DNA of 64,000 nucleotides. Origin: Candidatus Zixiibacteriota bacterium (GTDB taxonomy: Bacteria; Zixibacteria; MSB-5A5; UBA10806; 4484-95). The stretch covers positions 124,001 through 188,000 of the forward strand of contig JAAEQD010000345.1 in assembly GCA_024231855.1 (NCBI GenBank), written 5' to 3'. Below are positions 36,800 to 45,568 of this stretch, one piece after another. Every line of letters starts with the position of its first letter. The stretch's first letter is position 1. The translations under genes were made by a program, and so were the position numbers. The notes beneath the pieces were generated by a model, which made no database searches, was not told the DNA's origin, and saw nothing but the letters and a program-made list of their open reading frames with translations.

Positions 36800-38131
36800 A
36801 TGTCGAAAACGATTTTTACAGGGCCAATAATTTTCACCAACGCAAAAGAGAATCCGATCCTTAATTCGGGGGCGGTTCTCATTGATGATGGTGAAATTTT
36901 AGCCGTGGGTAAGTTGAGTGAGATTCAACGAATAAATCCGGATGCAACCGTAGAGAATTTGGGTGATGGTTTGCTCACACCCGGACTTGTAAACTTGCAT
37001 CATCATCTCTATTCCTCTCTGGCCAGGGGCTGGAATCCGAGTGGCAATCCGCCGGAGAATTTCCCCGAAGTCCTCGAAAGAATCTGGTGGAAACTGGATA
37101 AAGCTCTTCAAATGGAAGATATTCACTACTCGGCTATAGTCGGTCTTGGCGAGTCAATCAGATCAGGGGTAACCGCGGTAATCGATCATCATGCGAGCTA
37201 TGGAACGATTACCGGATCACTCGACGCTATAGCCGAAGCGTATCAGATTGTCGGCCAGAAGGGATCAATTTGTTTCGAGCTTTCCGATAGAGCAGGCTTT
37301 AACGCTTTCGATTCGGGCCTAAACGAAACTATTAACGCCTTTAAAAAATGGCCTGGTATAAGCAAAAATAATCGGCTTTCCGCCATGATCGGATTGCATG
37401 CCTCTATGACCTTATCAGATGATAGTCTGGGAAAGATCGCAGATACTTTTAAAGACCATGACGCGGGCTATCATTTTCACCTGGCCGAGGATAAATCCGA
37501 TCAGGATAATTGCCGGGCTAAATACAAAATGAGAATTACCGAGCGATTCGCTGAATACGGCATATTGGGTGACAGAAGCCTGGCTGTTCATGGAGTTCAT
37601 CTGGACGAAACTGAGGTAAAATTACTGGCAGGTTCGGCAACTAACCTGGCGATTTGTGCTCGCTCCAATCAGAACAACGCGGTTGGTTTTCCGGAATGGT
37701 GGAAATACGCCGGAGTCAATATAGGTTTGGGTACCGATGGGATTGGCTCGGATATTATTTCAGAAGCTAAATCGACTTTGTACGCGTCGCGCCATGTTCG
37801 TAAAAGTCCAAATTTCGGATTTGGTGAAATCGGCGAACTTTTGCTTGAAAGCAATCCCGAGATATTCGGCAAAATAACCGGGCATCGAGTCGGCAGGCTG
37901 GCGACCGGGTACCCGGCTGATATGGTTCTTTGGCGGTACAACTCTCCCACGCCAATCAGCTCCGAAAACATATGGGGACATTATCTATATGGTTTATATA
38001 ACCATCAAGCCGATAGTGTCTGGGTAAACGGCGAGAATGTTTTATCCGAGGGTCAATTCAGCCGGTTTGATTATAATGAAACACTCGTCAAAGCAAGGAT
38101 TCTCGCGCAAAAACTCTGGGAGCGAATTTGA
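36800..38131 (+). CDS. ssnA: SsnA-type aminohydrolase
   Basis: The 443-residue amidohydrolase starts two bases after ade. It has LVNLHHHLYSSLARGW (metal HxH, about 64), VTAVIDHHAS (about 130), 'LHASMTLSDDSLG' (about 198), 'FHLAED' (about 227), 'AVHGVHL' (about 261) and 'GLGTDGIGSD' (about 309). These match the SsnA group found in ygf/xdh purine-degradation clusters of E. coli and gut anaerobes. The precise reaction is not established; a ring-opening or deamination step on a purine product is likely. The TTG start of the next gene overlaps its stop by four bases. Confidence 0.85.
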   Translation: MSKTIFTGPIIFTNAKENPILNSGAVLIDDGEILAVGKLSEIQRINPDATVENLGDGLLTPGLVNLHHHLYSSLARGWNPSGNPPENFPEVLERIWWKLDKALQMEDIHYSAIVGLGESIRSGVTAVIDHHASYGTITGSLDAIAEAYQIVGQKGSICFELSDRAGFNAFDSGLNETINAFKKWPGISKNNRLSAMIGLHASMTLSDDSLGKIADTFKDHDAGYHFHLAEDKSDQDNCRAKYKMRITERFAEYGILGDRSLAVHGVHLDETEVKLLAGSATNLAICARSNQNNAVGFPEWWKYAGVNIGLGTDGIGSDIISEAKSTLYASRHVRKSPNFGFGEIGELLLESNPEIFGKITGHRVGRLATGYPADMVLWRYNSPTPISSENIWGHYLYGLYNHQADSVWVNGENVLSEGQFSRFDYNETLVKARILAQKLWERI

Positions 38132-39375
38132 AGTACGTCCTGAAATGTATTACCTGCGCTCGGGAGTTCGAGTCCAATCCAAAGGCATCAACCTGCCCAG
38201 ATTGCGGGGCTTTTAAGGGAACTCTGGACGTAATATATCCTATTGAGGACATCAGAAAAGATGCCGGCGATGAATTGGCTTTTCGAAGAAATGTATCAGT
38301 TTTTAGATCGTTTTTACCGATCTTGCCTTTAGCCGATATATTTGACCTGCCGCCGATAATTGTCGGTGACACGCCGATATTCCAATCCCCGGCTTTATCT
38401 CAATTGACCGGAATAGAAAACCTCTGGATAAAAGACGACGGCAGGAATCCATCCGCTTCTTTAAAAGACAGGGCTTCGGCTATAGCAATCGCGATGGCAA
38501 CCGAAGCAGGCGCCTCAATTATAGCTACAGCCTCTACAGGCAACGCCGCGTCATCGCTGGCGACTTTGGCCGCTTCGGTTTCCATGAAAGCGGTACTTTT
38601 CGTGCCCAGAGATATTCCACAACCAAAACTCGCCCAGCTATTGATTCACGGGGCGCATGTTCTGAAATTAGATTGCGACTACGATAGTGCTTTCGATCTC
38701 TGTCAAACCGCCTGCGAAAAATTCGGCTGGTACAATCGCAATTCGGCAGTTAACCCGTTCACCGGCGAGGGCAAGAAGACGGCTGCCCTGGAAATAGCCC
38801 GTGATCTGGGCGGCGCTCCTGACACGGTAGTATGTCCGGTTGGGGATGGCTGTATCATAGGCGGGTTGTATAAAGGTTTCAGCGATCTTAAGGAACTTGG
38901 CTTGACAGACAAAATGCCCAGGCTTTATGGAATACAAGCGGAAGGCGCAAGCCCGGTAGTCAAGGCTTTCCAGGACAACGATGAAATCAAACCCACCGAG
39001 GCTAAGACTATGGCCGATTCGATTTCAGTTGGTTATCCAAGGGACGGTGTTAAAGCTTTGAGGGCCGTTAAAAAATCCGATGGGGCGATGATCGCGGTTA
39101 GCGATGATGAAATTATGGAAGCGCAAAAAATTCTGGCAGCCAAAGGCGGGATATTCGCCGAACCGGCGGCATCAGCCGCGATGGCAGGGATGATTCGATT
39201 ACTTAAGAAAGAAGATATTGAACCGCAAGAGAAAGTGGTTTTGTTGATTACGGGCCATGGCCTGAAGGATATAGAGGCCGCTTTCAGAAATATCCAAACC
39301 GATTTAGAAATTATCAAGCCCAATATCAAATCAGTAGAGAACAAAATCAAGCAAGTTTTGAAGACTGAGTTATAA
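38128..39375 (+). CDS. Threonine-synthase-like PLP enzyme
   Basis: 415 residues, TTG start with GGGAG upstream. An N-terminal zinc-ribbon-like pair of CxxC motifs (CITC, CPDC) is followed by a fold-type II PLP domain: Schiff-base Lys113 in ASLKDR, and the phosphate loop STGNAASSL (about 136). It is most like threonine synthase (O-phosphohomoserine to threonine). Inside this operon it may instead be a beta-elimination enzyme such as diaminopropionate ammonia-lyase, the role of YgeX in related clusters (inference). Confidence 0.78.
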   Translation: MKYVLKCITCAREFESNPKASTCPDCGAFKGTLDVIYPIEDIRKDAGDELAFRRNVSVFRSFLPILPLADIFDLPPIIVGDTPIFQSPALSQLTGIENLWIKDDGRNPSASLKDRASAIAIAMATEAGASIIATASTGNAASSLATLAASVSMKAVLFVPRDIPQPKLAQLLIHGAHVLKLDCDYDSAFDLCQTACEKFGWYNRNSAVNPFTGEGKKTAALEIARDLGGAPDTVVCPVGDGCIIGGLYKGFSDLKELGLTDKMPRLYGIQAEGASPVVKAFQDNDEIKPTEAKTMADSISVGYPRDGVKALRAVKKSDGAMIAVSDDEIMEAQKILAAKGGIFAEPAASAAMAGMIRLLKKEDIEPQEKVVLLITGHGLKDIEAAFRNIQTDLEIIKPNIKSVENKIKQVLKTEL

Positions 39376-39385
39376 AGGAGAAATA

Positions 39386-40438
39386 ATGGCAATTTCATGG
39401 GATAGCAATAAAAATATCTCAAACCACATATTCGATACTATTGGCAGGACACCTCTGGTTCGTTTAAATAAAATCCCAACTGAAGCGGGCGTTGAATGCG
39501 AAATCCTGGGCAAAATCGAATACTTCTCACCCTCGGGAAGTTTGAAGGATCGAATCTATTTAAACATGTTTAACCTGGCTGAAAAGCGCGGCGAGTTAAA
39601 ATCGGGAATGACAGTGCTGGAATGCTCCACCGGCAACGCGGGCATAGGTTGTTCGTTCGTGGCGGCTGCCAAAGGTTACCCTTGCATAATAGTGATGCCG
39701 GAGGGCATGTCTGAAGAGCGAAAGATGCTCGATATAGCTTATGGCTCACAGATGGTATATACGCCCGGCGGCGAGAGCGATGTCGATCTGGCGCTGGAGA
39801 AACTGGCCGAAATACAAGCAAAGGATCCCGATAAATACTGGGTACCGGCTCAATTCGATAATCCCGATAACATCGATGCTCATTACCAGACTACCGGGCC
39901 TGAGATATGGGAACAAACTCAGGGTAAATTGGACGCCTTCATAGCAACGCAAGGTACAGGCGGCACAATTACAGGTGTGGGAAAATATTTTCTAGAACAT
40001 AAAAGCCAGACCAAACTCTACGCGATCGAGCCGGCCGAATGCCCGCTTTTAGCCAAACGTGAATGGGGTCCGCATGGAATCGAAGGCATAGGCGATGGGT
40101 TCGTACCAATCAATCTCGATGTATCATTGCTTCATGGCATTATAACCACAACCACCGAAGAGGCGATTGAAATGGCAAAAGCTATGGCCTCCAGGGAAGG
40201 GATTTTTTGCGGTATCTCCTCGGGTTCGAATGTGGCCGCGGCAATCAAGCTGGCACGGAAACACCCGGAGCTTAAGCGAATCGTCACTATGATCAACGAT
40301 ACCGGCCAGAGGTATTTCTCCACTCCTTTATGCGGTGTTGAGAAAGAAGTTGAGATACCCGAACGAGATCATCCTATGGATAAAAGGACTAAAGAGGAAC
40401 TCGATAAGTATCAGCCAAACTGGGAAATAATAGAATGA
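39386..40438 (+). CDS. Cysteine-synthase/cystathionine-beta-synthase-like PLP enzyme
   Basis: 350 residues with a TAAAGGAG site. Fold-type II motifs are GRTPLVRLN, SGSLKDR with Lys54, STGNAGIG phosphate loop, GTGGTITG (about 192) and GISSGSNVAAA (about 273). No CBS regulatory domain is present. Sequence alone does not separate O-acetylserine sulfhydrylase from other beta-replacing or beta-eliminating relatives. Its position between the threonine-synthase-like gene and ygeY points to amino-acid chemistry on purine-ring breakdown products rather than cysteine biosynthesis (inference). Confidence 0.78.
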   Translation: MAISWDSNKNISNHIFDTIGRTPLVRLNKIPTEAGVECEILGKIEYFSPSGSLKDRIYLNMFNLAEKRGELKSGMTVLECSTGNAGIGCSFVAAAKGYPCIIVMPEGMSEERKMLDIAYGSQMVYTPGGESDVDLALEKLAEIQAKDPDKYWVPAQFDNPDNIDAHYQTTGPEIWEQTQGKLDAFIATQGTGGTITGVGKYFLEHKSQTKLYAIEPAECPLLAKREWGPHGIEGIGDGFVPINLDVSLLHGIITTTTEEAIEMAKAMASREGIFCGISSGSNVAAAIKLARKHPELKRIVTMINDTGQRYFSTPLCGVEKEVEIPERDHPMDKRTKEELDKYQPNWEIIE

Positions 40439-41643
40439 GTAAATCCCATCCATCGATAATCATGCAGAAGGCGGAAGAGTATCGCGATTACTCGGCTAAT
40501 GTTCTGTCGAGCCTGATAAAAATCCCATCGGTATCCGGTAATGAGGAAAAAATCGTTAGGTTTTTGGAGAAGGAGTTCAAAAAATGCGGCGCGGATGATG
40601 TTCAAATCGATGATTTCGGGAATATTATCGCTCGGCTGGGAAACACCGGGACGGTGGTTGCTTACGATGCCCATATTGACACAGTCGATATTGGGGAGGA
40701 AAAGCAATGGGATACTGATCCGTTTTCGGGCGAAATAAAAGACGAAAAGGTTTACGGTCGAGGCGCCTCGGATCAGAAGGCCGGCATGGCATCAATGCTT
40801 ACTGCCTTGAAAATTCTGGCCGAGATGAAGAAGCCACTGCCCTTTACGGCGTATTTCGTTGGCTCGGTTTTAGAAGAAGACTGCGACGGCCTCTGCTGGC
40901 AATATATCGTCAAAGAGAACAAGCTGCGTCCGGATTTGGTGATTATCACGGAACCGACCGATGGCAAGATCAATCGCGGACAGCGCGGCAGAATGGAGAT
41001 AGAAGTAGTCGTGGAAGGCGTTTCCTGTCATGGATCGGCGCCCGAGCGGGGCGATAACGCGATTTATAAAATCGCCCCGATAATTACAGCTCTGGAAAAG
41101 CTCAATGACGTTTTACCAATCGATCCGTTTTTGGGTAAGGGAACGTTGGCCGCCTCTCGCCTTCGTTCGAACTCGCCGTCACTCTGCGCCGTGGCCGATA
41201 AGGCGGCGATCTATATCGATAGACGTCTCACCTGGGGCGAATCGCCCGAGCAGGCGGTGAAGCAACTTGAATCATTGCCTGAGATCAAAGCCGCAAACGC
41301 GTCGGTTCAGATTCCAATTTATGAAAGACCATCATGGCGAGGTTTGGTTTACCCTACGCCCAAGAAATATCCAACCTGGATCATGGCCGAGGATCATCAA
41401 TTTCTGAAAAATGCCGTTAAATATTTCGAATCGCTGTTTAAATCCAAACCTGTAGTCGATAAATGGACTTTTTCGACAAATGGTGTGGCCAGCATGGGTA
41501 TGTTCGATATCCCGACATTCGGGTTTGGTCCGGGCATGGAGAAAATGGCGCACGCCCCGAACGAATACGCGGCTATAGATGATCTATGTAGATGCGCCGC
41601 GTTTTATGCCGGTTTTCCCTGGGAGATTGTAAGTCGGGAGTAA
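40435..41643 (+). CDS. ygeY: YgeY-type M20 family amidohydrolase
   Basis: 402 residues (E. coli YgeY is 403), ATGA overlap with the PLP gene. M20 metal motifs: AYDAHIDTVDIG (about 80), GRGASDQKAG (about 105), EEDCDG (about 144, catalytic Glu plus metal ligand) and 'ITEPTDG' (about 171). It is expected to hydrolyse an amide or carbamoyl bond of a purine-degradation intermediate. It is the last plus-strand gene of this operon and converges on xdhC with an 11-nt gap. Confidence 0.87.
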   Translation: MSKSHPSIIMQKAEEYRDYSANVLSSLIKIPSVSGNEEKIVRFLEKEFKKCGADDVQIDDFGNIIARLGNTGTVVAYDAHIDTVDIGEEKQWDTDPFSGEIKDEKVYGRGASDQKAGMASMLTALKILAEMKKPLPFTAYFVGSVLEEDCDGLCWQYIVKENKLRPDLVIITEPTDGKINRGQRGRMEIEVVVEGVSCHGSAPERGDNAIYKIAPIITALEKLNDVLPIDPFLGKGTLAASRLRSNSPSLCAVADKAAIYIDRRLTWGESPEQAVKQLESLPEIKAANASVQIPIYERPSWRGLVYPTPKKYPTWIMAEDHQFLKNAVKYFESLFKSKPVVDKWTFSTNGVASMGMFDIPTFGFGPGMEKMAHAPNEYAAIDDLCRCAAFYAGFPWEIVSRE

Positions 41644-41654
41644 TTATATGAAAT

Positions 41655-42440
41655 CTATTCTGATTCGTCTTTTAAAATTCTTCTTTGGCTGGCTATCAAT
41701 TCGGCCGCGATCGCTACGGCGATTTCGTATGGGCCCTCCGCGCCGATATCCAGACCTATAGGAGCATGGACTTTTTCGAGAAGCGATTCTTTAACACCTG
41801 ATTTTGCCAGTTCCTCGAAAGTTTTTTTCACTTTCCTCGTCGAACCAATCATTCCGAGATAAGCGCAATCATGCTTTAAAACATACGTCAGCACCTGCAG
41901 ATCACATTTATGACCGTGCGTGACTATGACAATATAGCTATTCTTATCGATTGAAGGCAGCTCACTGGAAAAATTTTCATCGGTTAAAACAGTTTCAATT
42001 GACGGTTTATAATTATCCAGTACTTCCTGACGATCATCTACAACAATCATATTAAAAGCCAAATCATCAGCGATTTTAGCCAATGCCCGGCCGATATGAC
42101 CGCCCCCGAAAATGATGAGTTTATCCGGGGCACGAAACAGTTCCATAAAAACCTCAGCTTCTCCCCCACAAGCCATCCCCGTGGCATCGGGGCTCGAATC
42201 ATTCAGTTTGTAGGATTTTAAAAGATGTTGATTATTATCCCTTATCATAGCCAGGCATTCCTTGGCTACAAGGTGTTCGAGTGTTCCACCGCCGATTGTA
42301 CCGGAGATCGAACCATCGGGATAAACCAACATTTTAGCGCCCATATCTCTGGGCGTTGATCCGACTGTTTTAACGACCATAGCCAGTACGAATGCTTTAC
42401 CGGTTATTTGGTTTTCTGATATTTCTTTAAATAAATCCAT
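41655..42440 (-). CDS. xdhC: XdhC/CoxI-family molybdenum-enzyme maturation protein
   Basis: 261 residues: N-terminal XdhC_CoxI domain ('VKTVGSTPRDMGAKMLVYPDGSISGTIGGG') and C-terminal Rossmann-type domain ('KLIIFGGGHIGRAL', 'VTHGHKCD', 'YLGMIGSTRK'). XdhC proteins bind the molybdenum cofactor and help insert or sulfurate it in xanthine dehydrogenase. It is the only minus-strand gene within the purine/BMC block, lying between the two operons, and so must have its own promoter in 42441-42560. Confidence 0.9.
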   Translation of the reverse strand: MDLFKEISENQITGKAFVLAMVVKTVGSTPRDMGAKMLVYPDGSISGTIGGGTLEHLVAKECLAMIRDNNQHLLKSYKLNDSSPDATGMACGGEAEVFMELFRAPDKLIIFGGGHIGRALAKIADDLAFNMIVVDDRQEVLDNYKPSIETVLTDENFSSELPSIDKNSYIVIVTHGHKCDLQVLTYVLKHDCAYLGMIGSTRKVKKTFEELAKSGVKESLLEKVHAPIGLDIGAEGPYEIAVAIAAELIASQRRILKDESE

Positions 42441-42571
42441 CGTATCGGCCTATTCATTATAGTTATTATAAATCTAATAAATTATCATAAGTTTCGCAAA
42501 TAATATGTGATTATATGGTTTTGCTCATAACCGGAGCATTCCACCTGGCAGCCAATATGCCAAAAACATCC

Positions 42572-42616
42572 TTGACGAGAGCAAGGGCAAAGGATATAAT
42601 TACATGATAATTGTAA
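42572..42616 (+). promoter_or_regulatory. Sigma-70 promoter with start-site operator for the BMC operon
   Basis: TTGACG (42572-42577), a 17-bp spacer, then a perfect TATAAT (42595-42600). A dyad TTACA-N7-TGTAA (42600-42616) begins on the last base of the -10 and covers the expected start site (~42607), where a repressor would block transcription. The leader to the RpiB-DeoC start is about 52 nt. Confidence 0.7.
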
Positions 42617-42658
42617 GGATCTTATTATCTGAGGTTGAATTACGTTCAGGGATAAATG

Positions 42659-44038
42659 ATGAAAATAGCTATCGGCGCCGATCACGGCGGTTTCGGACTT
42701 AAGGAAGAGCTTAAAAAGTATATATCCGAAAAGAATATATCGGTTGAGGATTGCGGCACATATTCGACTGAATCGGTGGACTACCCCAAATACGCCTATG
42801 CCGTCGCCAAACAGGTTAGTGATGGTAATTGCTGCCGAGGGATAATAATCGATGGAGCGGGAATTGGCTCCTGCATGGCCGCTAATAAGGTTCAGGGTGT
42901 AAGGGCGGCGCTCTGCTACGATTTATCATCGGCCAGGAACAGTCGCGAGCATAACGACGCCAATGTGCTGTCACTCGGCGCCGGTTTGATCGGCGCTGGA
43001 CTGGCCAAACAGATTGTCGATACCTGGCTTTCGACGGATTGCACGGTTGATCGCCATAAGAAACGAGTGGCGATGATAAATGATATCGAAAAAGGCCACC
43101 CGCCTAATCCGCCCGCTATGCCATGCGAATCGACAGATGCCGGCGAAATCGCGCCGGAAGACCTTCGCAAAATCGCCGACCGGATACAATCGCTAATCGG
43201 CGGCACCTGCCAGACTGTCGATGACAATATCGTTTGCTCAGATGGCAATACATTGATCATTCACTATGGGCATTCCACCAATATCGATCCCGAATCAGTT
43301 AAGAAGATAATCGAGGCCGGAGCCGGTCGAATCGGCTATACGCCGAACGGTAAGGATGTACCATCGGATGTAGCCCAATATATCGACCATACTATACTTA
43401 GCCCGCAAGCCACATCCGACGATATAAAGAAACTCTGTGAGGAAGCCAAAACGTATAATTTTGCCTCGGTTTGTGTCAATCCCTGTAATGTTAAGCTTTG
43501 CTCTCAGCTTCTCAGGGGTACGCCTGTAAAGGTATGTTCGGTTGTCGGTTTTCCATTCGGGGCAAACGCCCCCGAAATCAAAGGTATGGAAACCCGCCGC
43601 GCCATTCGCGACGGCGCTAAAGAGATCGATATGGTGATCAACGTGGGAGCTTTGAAAAACGGCGATGATGATCTTGTACTGAAAGATATCAGGGCCGTCA
43701 CCGATGCCTGCCGGGATGGTAGCGCTCATTCGAAAGTAATAATCGAAGCCGCCATGCTGGATGATGATGAGAAGATACGAGCTTGCCGATTAGCCAAGAA
43801 AGCCTGCGCGGATTTCGTGAAAACATCTACAGGCTACGGTCCGGGCGGCGCCACAGTTCACGATATAATGTTAATGAGCGAAGTAGTTAAGGGCGCCAGG
43901 ATGGGTGTTAAGGCGGCCGGCGGTATCCGAAATTTCGCCGATGCCAAAAAGATGATCGAGGCCGGGGCGACCAGGATCGGCGCCTCAGCCGGCGTAAAAA
44001 TCAGCCAGGAGGCCAAGCAAATCACGATCTCAGACTGA
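42659..44038 (+). CDS. RpiB-DeoC fusion: sugar-phosphate isomerase-like domain plus deoxyribose-phosphate aldolase
   Basis: 459 residues; ATG 42659 preferred over the adjacent ATG 42656 by ribosome-site spacing (CAGGG). Residues 1-150 are RpiB/LacAB-like ('[15 protein letters not shown]', 'SVDYPKYA', 'REHNDANVL'). However, the position of the catalytic Cys (E. coli Cys66) is Asp65 in [16 protein letters not shown]. Residues 150-235 are a linker with an amphipathic helix ([12 protein letters not shown], 169-180). Residues 236-459 are DERA with Schiff-base Lys388 in FVKTSTG, Asp324 in EIDMVINVG and Lys418 in GVKAAGG. DERA cleaves deoxyribose-5-phosphate to acetaldehyde and glyceraldehyde-3-phosphate. 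It heads the shell-protein operon, as in sugar-phosphate-utilising (SPU) microcompartments. Confidence 0.9.
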   Translation: MKIAIGADHGGFGLKEELKKYISEKNISVEDCGTYSTESVDYPKYAYAVAKQVSDGNCCRGIIIDGAGIGSCMAANKVQGVRAALCYDLSSARNSREHNDANVLSLGAGLIGAGLAKQIVDTWLSTDCTVDRHKKRVAMINDIEKGHPPNPPAMPCESTDAGEIAPEDLRKIADRIQSLIGGTCQTVDDNIVCSDGNTLIIHYGHSTNIDPESVKKIIEAGAGRIGYTPNGKDVPSDVAQYIDHTILSPQATSDDIKKLCEEAKTYNFASVCVNPCNVKLCSQLLRGTPVKVCSVVGFPFGANAPEIKGMETRRAIRDGAKEIDMVINVGALKNGDDDLVLKDIRAVTDACRDGSAHSKVIIEAAMLDDDEKIRACRLAKKACADFVKTSTGYGPGGATVHDIMLMSEVVKGARMGVKAAGGIRNFADAKKMIEAGATRIGASAGVKISQEAKQITISD

Positions 44039-44080
44039 TAATAATCGATTAGCGCTAAATATAGAATCAAGGAGGGAGCC

Positions 44081-44704
44081 TTGCCCGAAATACGAACATA
44101 TGTGTTTTTAGACAGCATACAACCTCAGTATGCCGCATTTTTAGGAACTATAGCTCAGGGATTCCTGCCGGTGGCTGGAATGGCTTCTCTTTACGTGGAA
44201 ATATCTCCGGGAATCGAAATAAACAGGGTTACGGACATAGCTTTAAAATCGACAAATGTCACGCCCGGTATGCAGATCGTGGAAAGATTATACGGACTTT
44301 TAGAAATCCATTCGGAATCTCAGGCCGATGTTCGCCAGGCGGGTCAGGCGATTCTCGATGCCCTCGAGTTGAAAGAGGAGGATCGCTGGAAACCCCGAGT
44401 ACTTTCAAGCCAGGTAATTCGGCGGCTGGATGACCATCAAACCCAATTGATAAACAGAATGCGGCATGGCAACATGATTATCGCCGGCCAAACAATGTAC
44501 GTTATGGAGATCGAGCCGGCAGCCTACGCGGCCCTGGCGGCCAATGAGGCCGAGAAAGCGGCGGATATCAATATCCTCGAGGTTCGCGCTTTCGGGTCAT
44601 TCGGAAGAGTATACCTTGGCGGCGAGGAACGCGATATCGAGGTCGGTTACCGGGCCGCGGTCCAGGCTATAGAGGGTATTACTGGAAGAACGAAAGGCAA
44701 ATAA
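44081..44704 (+). CDS. BMC-T trimeric shell protein (single-layer type)
   Basis: 207 residues, TTG start with a perfect GGAGGGAG 8 nt upstream. Two tandem BMC folds: first about 1-95 ('[47 protein letters not shown]'), second about 100-200 ('[22 protein letters not shown]'). By memory it resembles the BMC-T1 shell protein of Haliangium ochraceum closely (FLDALQPQ..., PGIAINRVTD, VVERAYGLLE). It forms pseudo-hexameric trimers in the shell facets. Confidence 0.92.
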   Translation: MPEIRTYVFLDSIQPQYAAFLGTIAQGFLPVAGMASLYVEISPGIEINRVTDIALKSTNVTPGMQIVERLYGLLEIHSESQADVRQAGQAILDALELKEEDRWKPRVLSSQVIRRLDDHQTQLINRMRHGNMIIAGQTMYVMEIEPAAYAALAANEAEKAADINILEVRAFGSFGRVYLGGEERDIEVGYRAAVQAIEGITGRTKGK

Positions 44705-44801
44705 TCCGGGATTCGATGAATGTAATAAACGGTCGACTGGCTGTTTACCGGGTTGGTGGAATGAATACAGATAATTTAAATATTTAATGGAGGTCACTCC
44801 T

Positions 44802-45122
44802 ATGGCAGAAGCACTAGGAATGTTAGAATGTCGGAGCTTCCCGGCAATGGTAGAAGCGGCTGACGCGATGGTTAAGGCCGCCAAGGTCGAATTGGTCAGT
44901 TATGAAAAAACCGGCGGCGGCTATGTAACTGCCGTTATTCGCGGTGATGTCGCGGCGGTTAAGGCTGCTTGCGATGCCGGGCATGCCGGCGCTTCGAAAG
45001 TCGGCGAAATCGTTGCGATGCACATTATCGCGCGTCCCCATTCCAATGTTGACGCGGTTATTCCGCTGGGTCGCGGCGCTGATTACGAAGAGGCCGAACC
45101 GACCAAGACAGGCAAAAAGTAA
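44802..45122 (+). CDS. BMC-H hexameric shell protein
   Basis: 106 residues from ATG 44802. The upstream in-frame ATG 44787 contains the GGAGG ribosome site itself and is rejected. The protein is a canonical Pfam-BMC domain: 'EALGMLECRSFPAMVEAADAMVKAAKVELVSYEKTGGGYVTAVIRGDVAAVKAACDAG'-type sequence with the GGGYVTAVIRGDV pore-region strand, ending in a charged tail. It is the main facet tile and the only BMC-H in the operon. Confidence 0.96.
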   Translation: MAEALGMLECRSFPAMVEAADAMVKAAKVELVSYEKTGGGYVTAVIRGDVAAVKAACDAGHAGASKVGEIVAMHIIARPHSNVDAVIPLGRGADYEEAEPTKTGKK

Positions 45123-45213
45123 ATTTAATTGACCACTAATAGCCGCCGAAAACTCGCGGGAATACCCCGTTATTACGGCAGTAAATTAGCTGTCAATAAG
45201 CGAAAGAAATCCA

Positions 45214-45531
45214 ATGTTACTGGCAAAGGTTCTGGGAACCGTTGTTTCCACTCGTAAGGAGCAGAGCCTGGATGGCTTGAAATTGTTGCTTCTGCGACAG
45301 GTAGATATCGACGGCAAAGCCGATGGCGGGATTGTTGTGGCCGCCGATGTTGTTGGCGCCGGAGTTGGCGAATATGTGCTCTATGCCACCGGCTCATCGG
45401 CCCGTCAGACCGTAGTTACTGACAATCGCCCATGCGACGCGGTGGTAATGGCAATAGTCGACAATTGGGAAGTTGAAGGCAATATCAAATATCTTAAAAA
45501 CGCAACGGAACCGAATGTAGCGGAGATTTAA
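45214..45531 (+). CDS. BMC-P pentameric vertex protein 1 (EutN/CcmL family)
   Basis: 105 residues with the family pattern [54 protein letters not shown] and 'DAVVMAIVD'. Pentamers cap the vertices of the shell. Its ~20-residue C-terminal extension distinguishes it from the two other BMC-P copies in this operon. Confidence 0.95.
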   Translation: MLLAKVLGTVVSTRKEQSLDGLKLLLLRQVDIDGKADGGIVVAADVVGAGVGEYVLYATGSSARQTVVTDNRPCDAVVMAIVDNWEVEGNIKYLKNATEPNVAEI

Positions 45532-45568
45532 TCTGCTTTGAATCTCCTCAGGATTAAGTATAGTTATT

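Noticed and set aside
42545-42560. TGGCAGCCAATATGC as a sigma-54 promoter for the BMC operon
   Set aside because: Spacing GG-N10-GC is met but several consensus bases differ, and a near-perfect sigma-70 promoter lies just downstream.
42659-44038. RpiB-DeoC fusion as an assembly or frameshift artefact
   Set aside because: The frame is continuous through a plausible 85-residue linker, both domains are complete, and the gene sits where both activities are expected in an SPU locus.
44787-44801. Upstream ATG for BMC-H
   Set aside because: That ATG precedes the GGAGG ribosome site used by ATG 44802; the homologous N-terminus begins at MAEALG.
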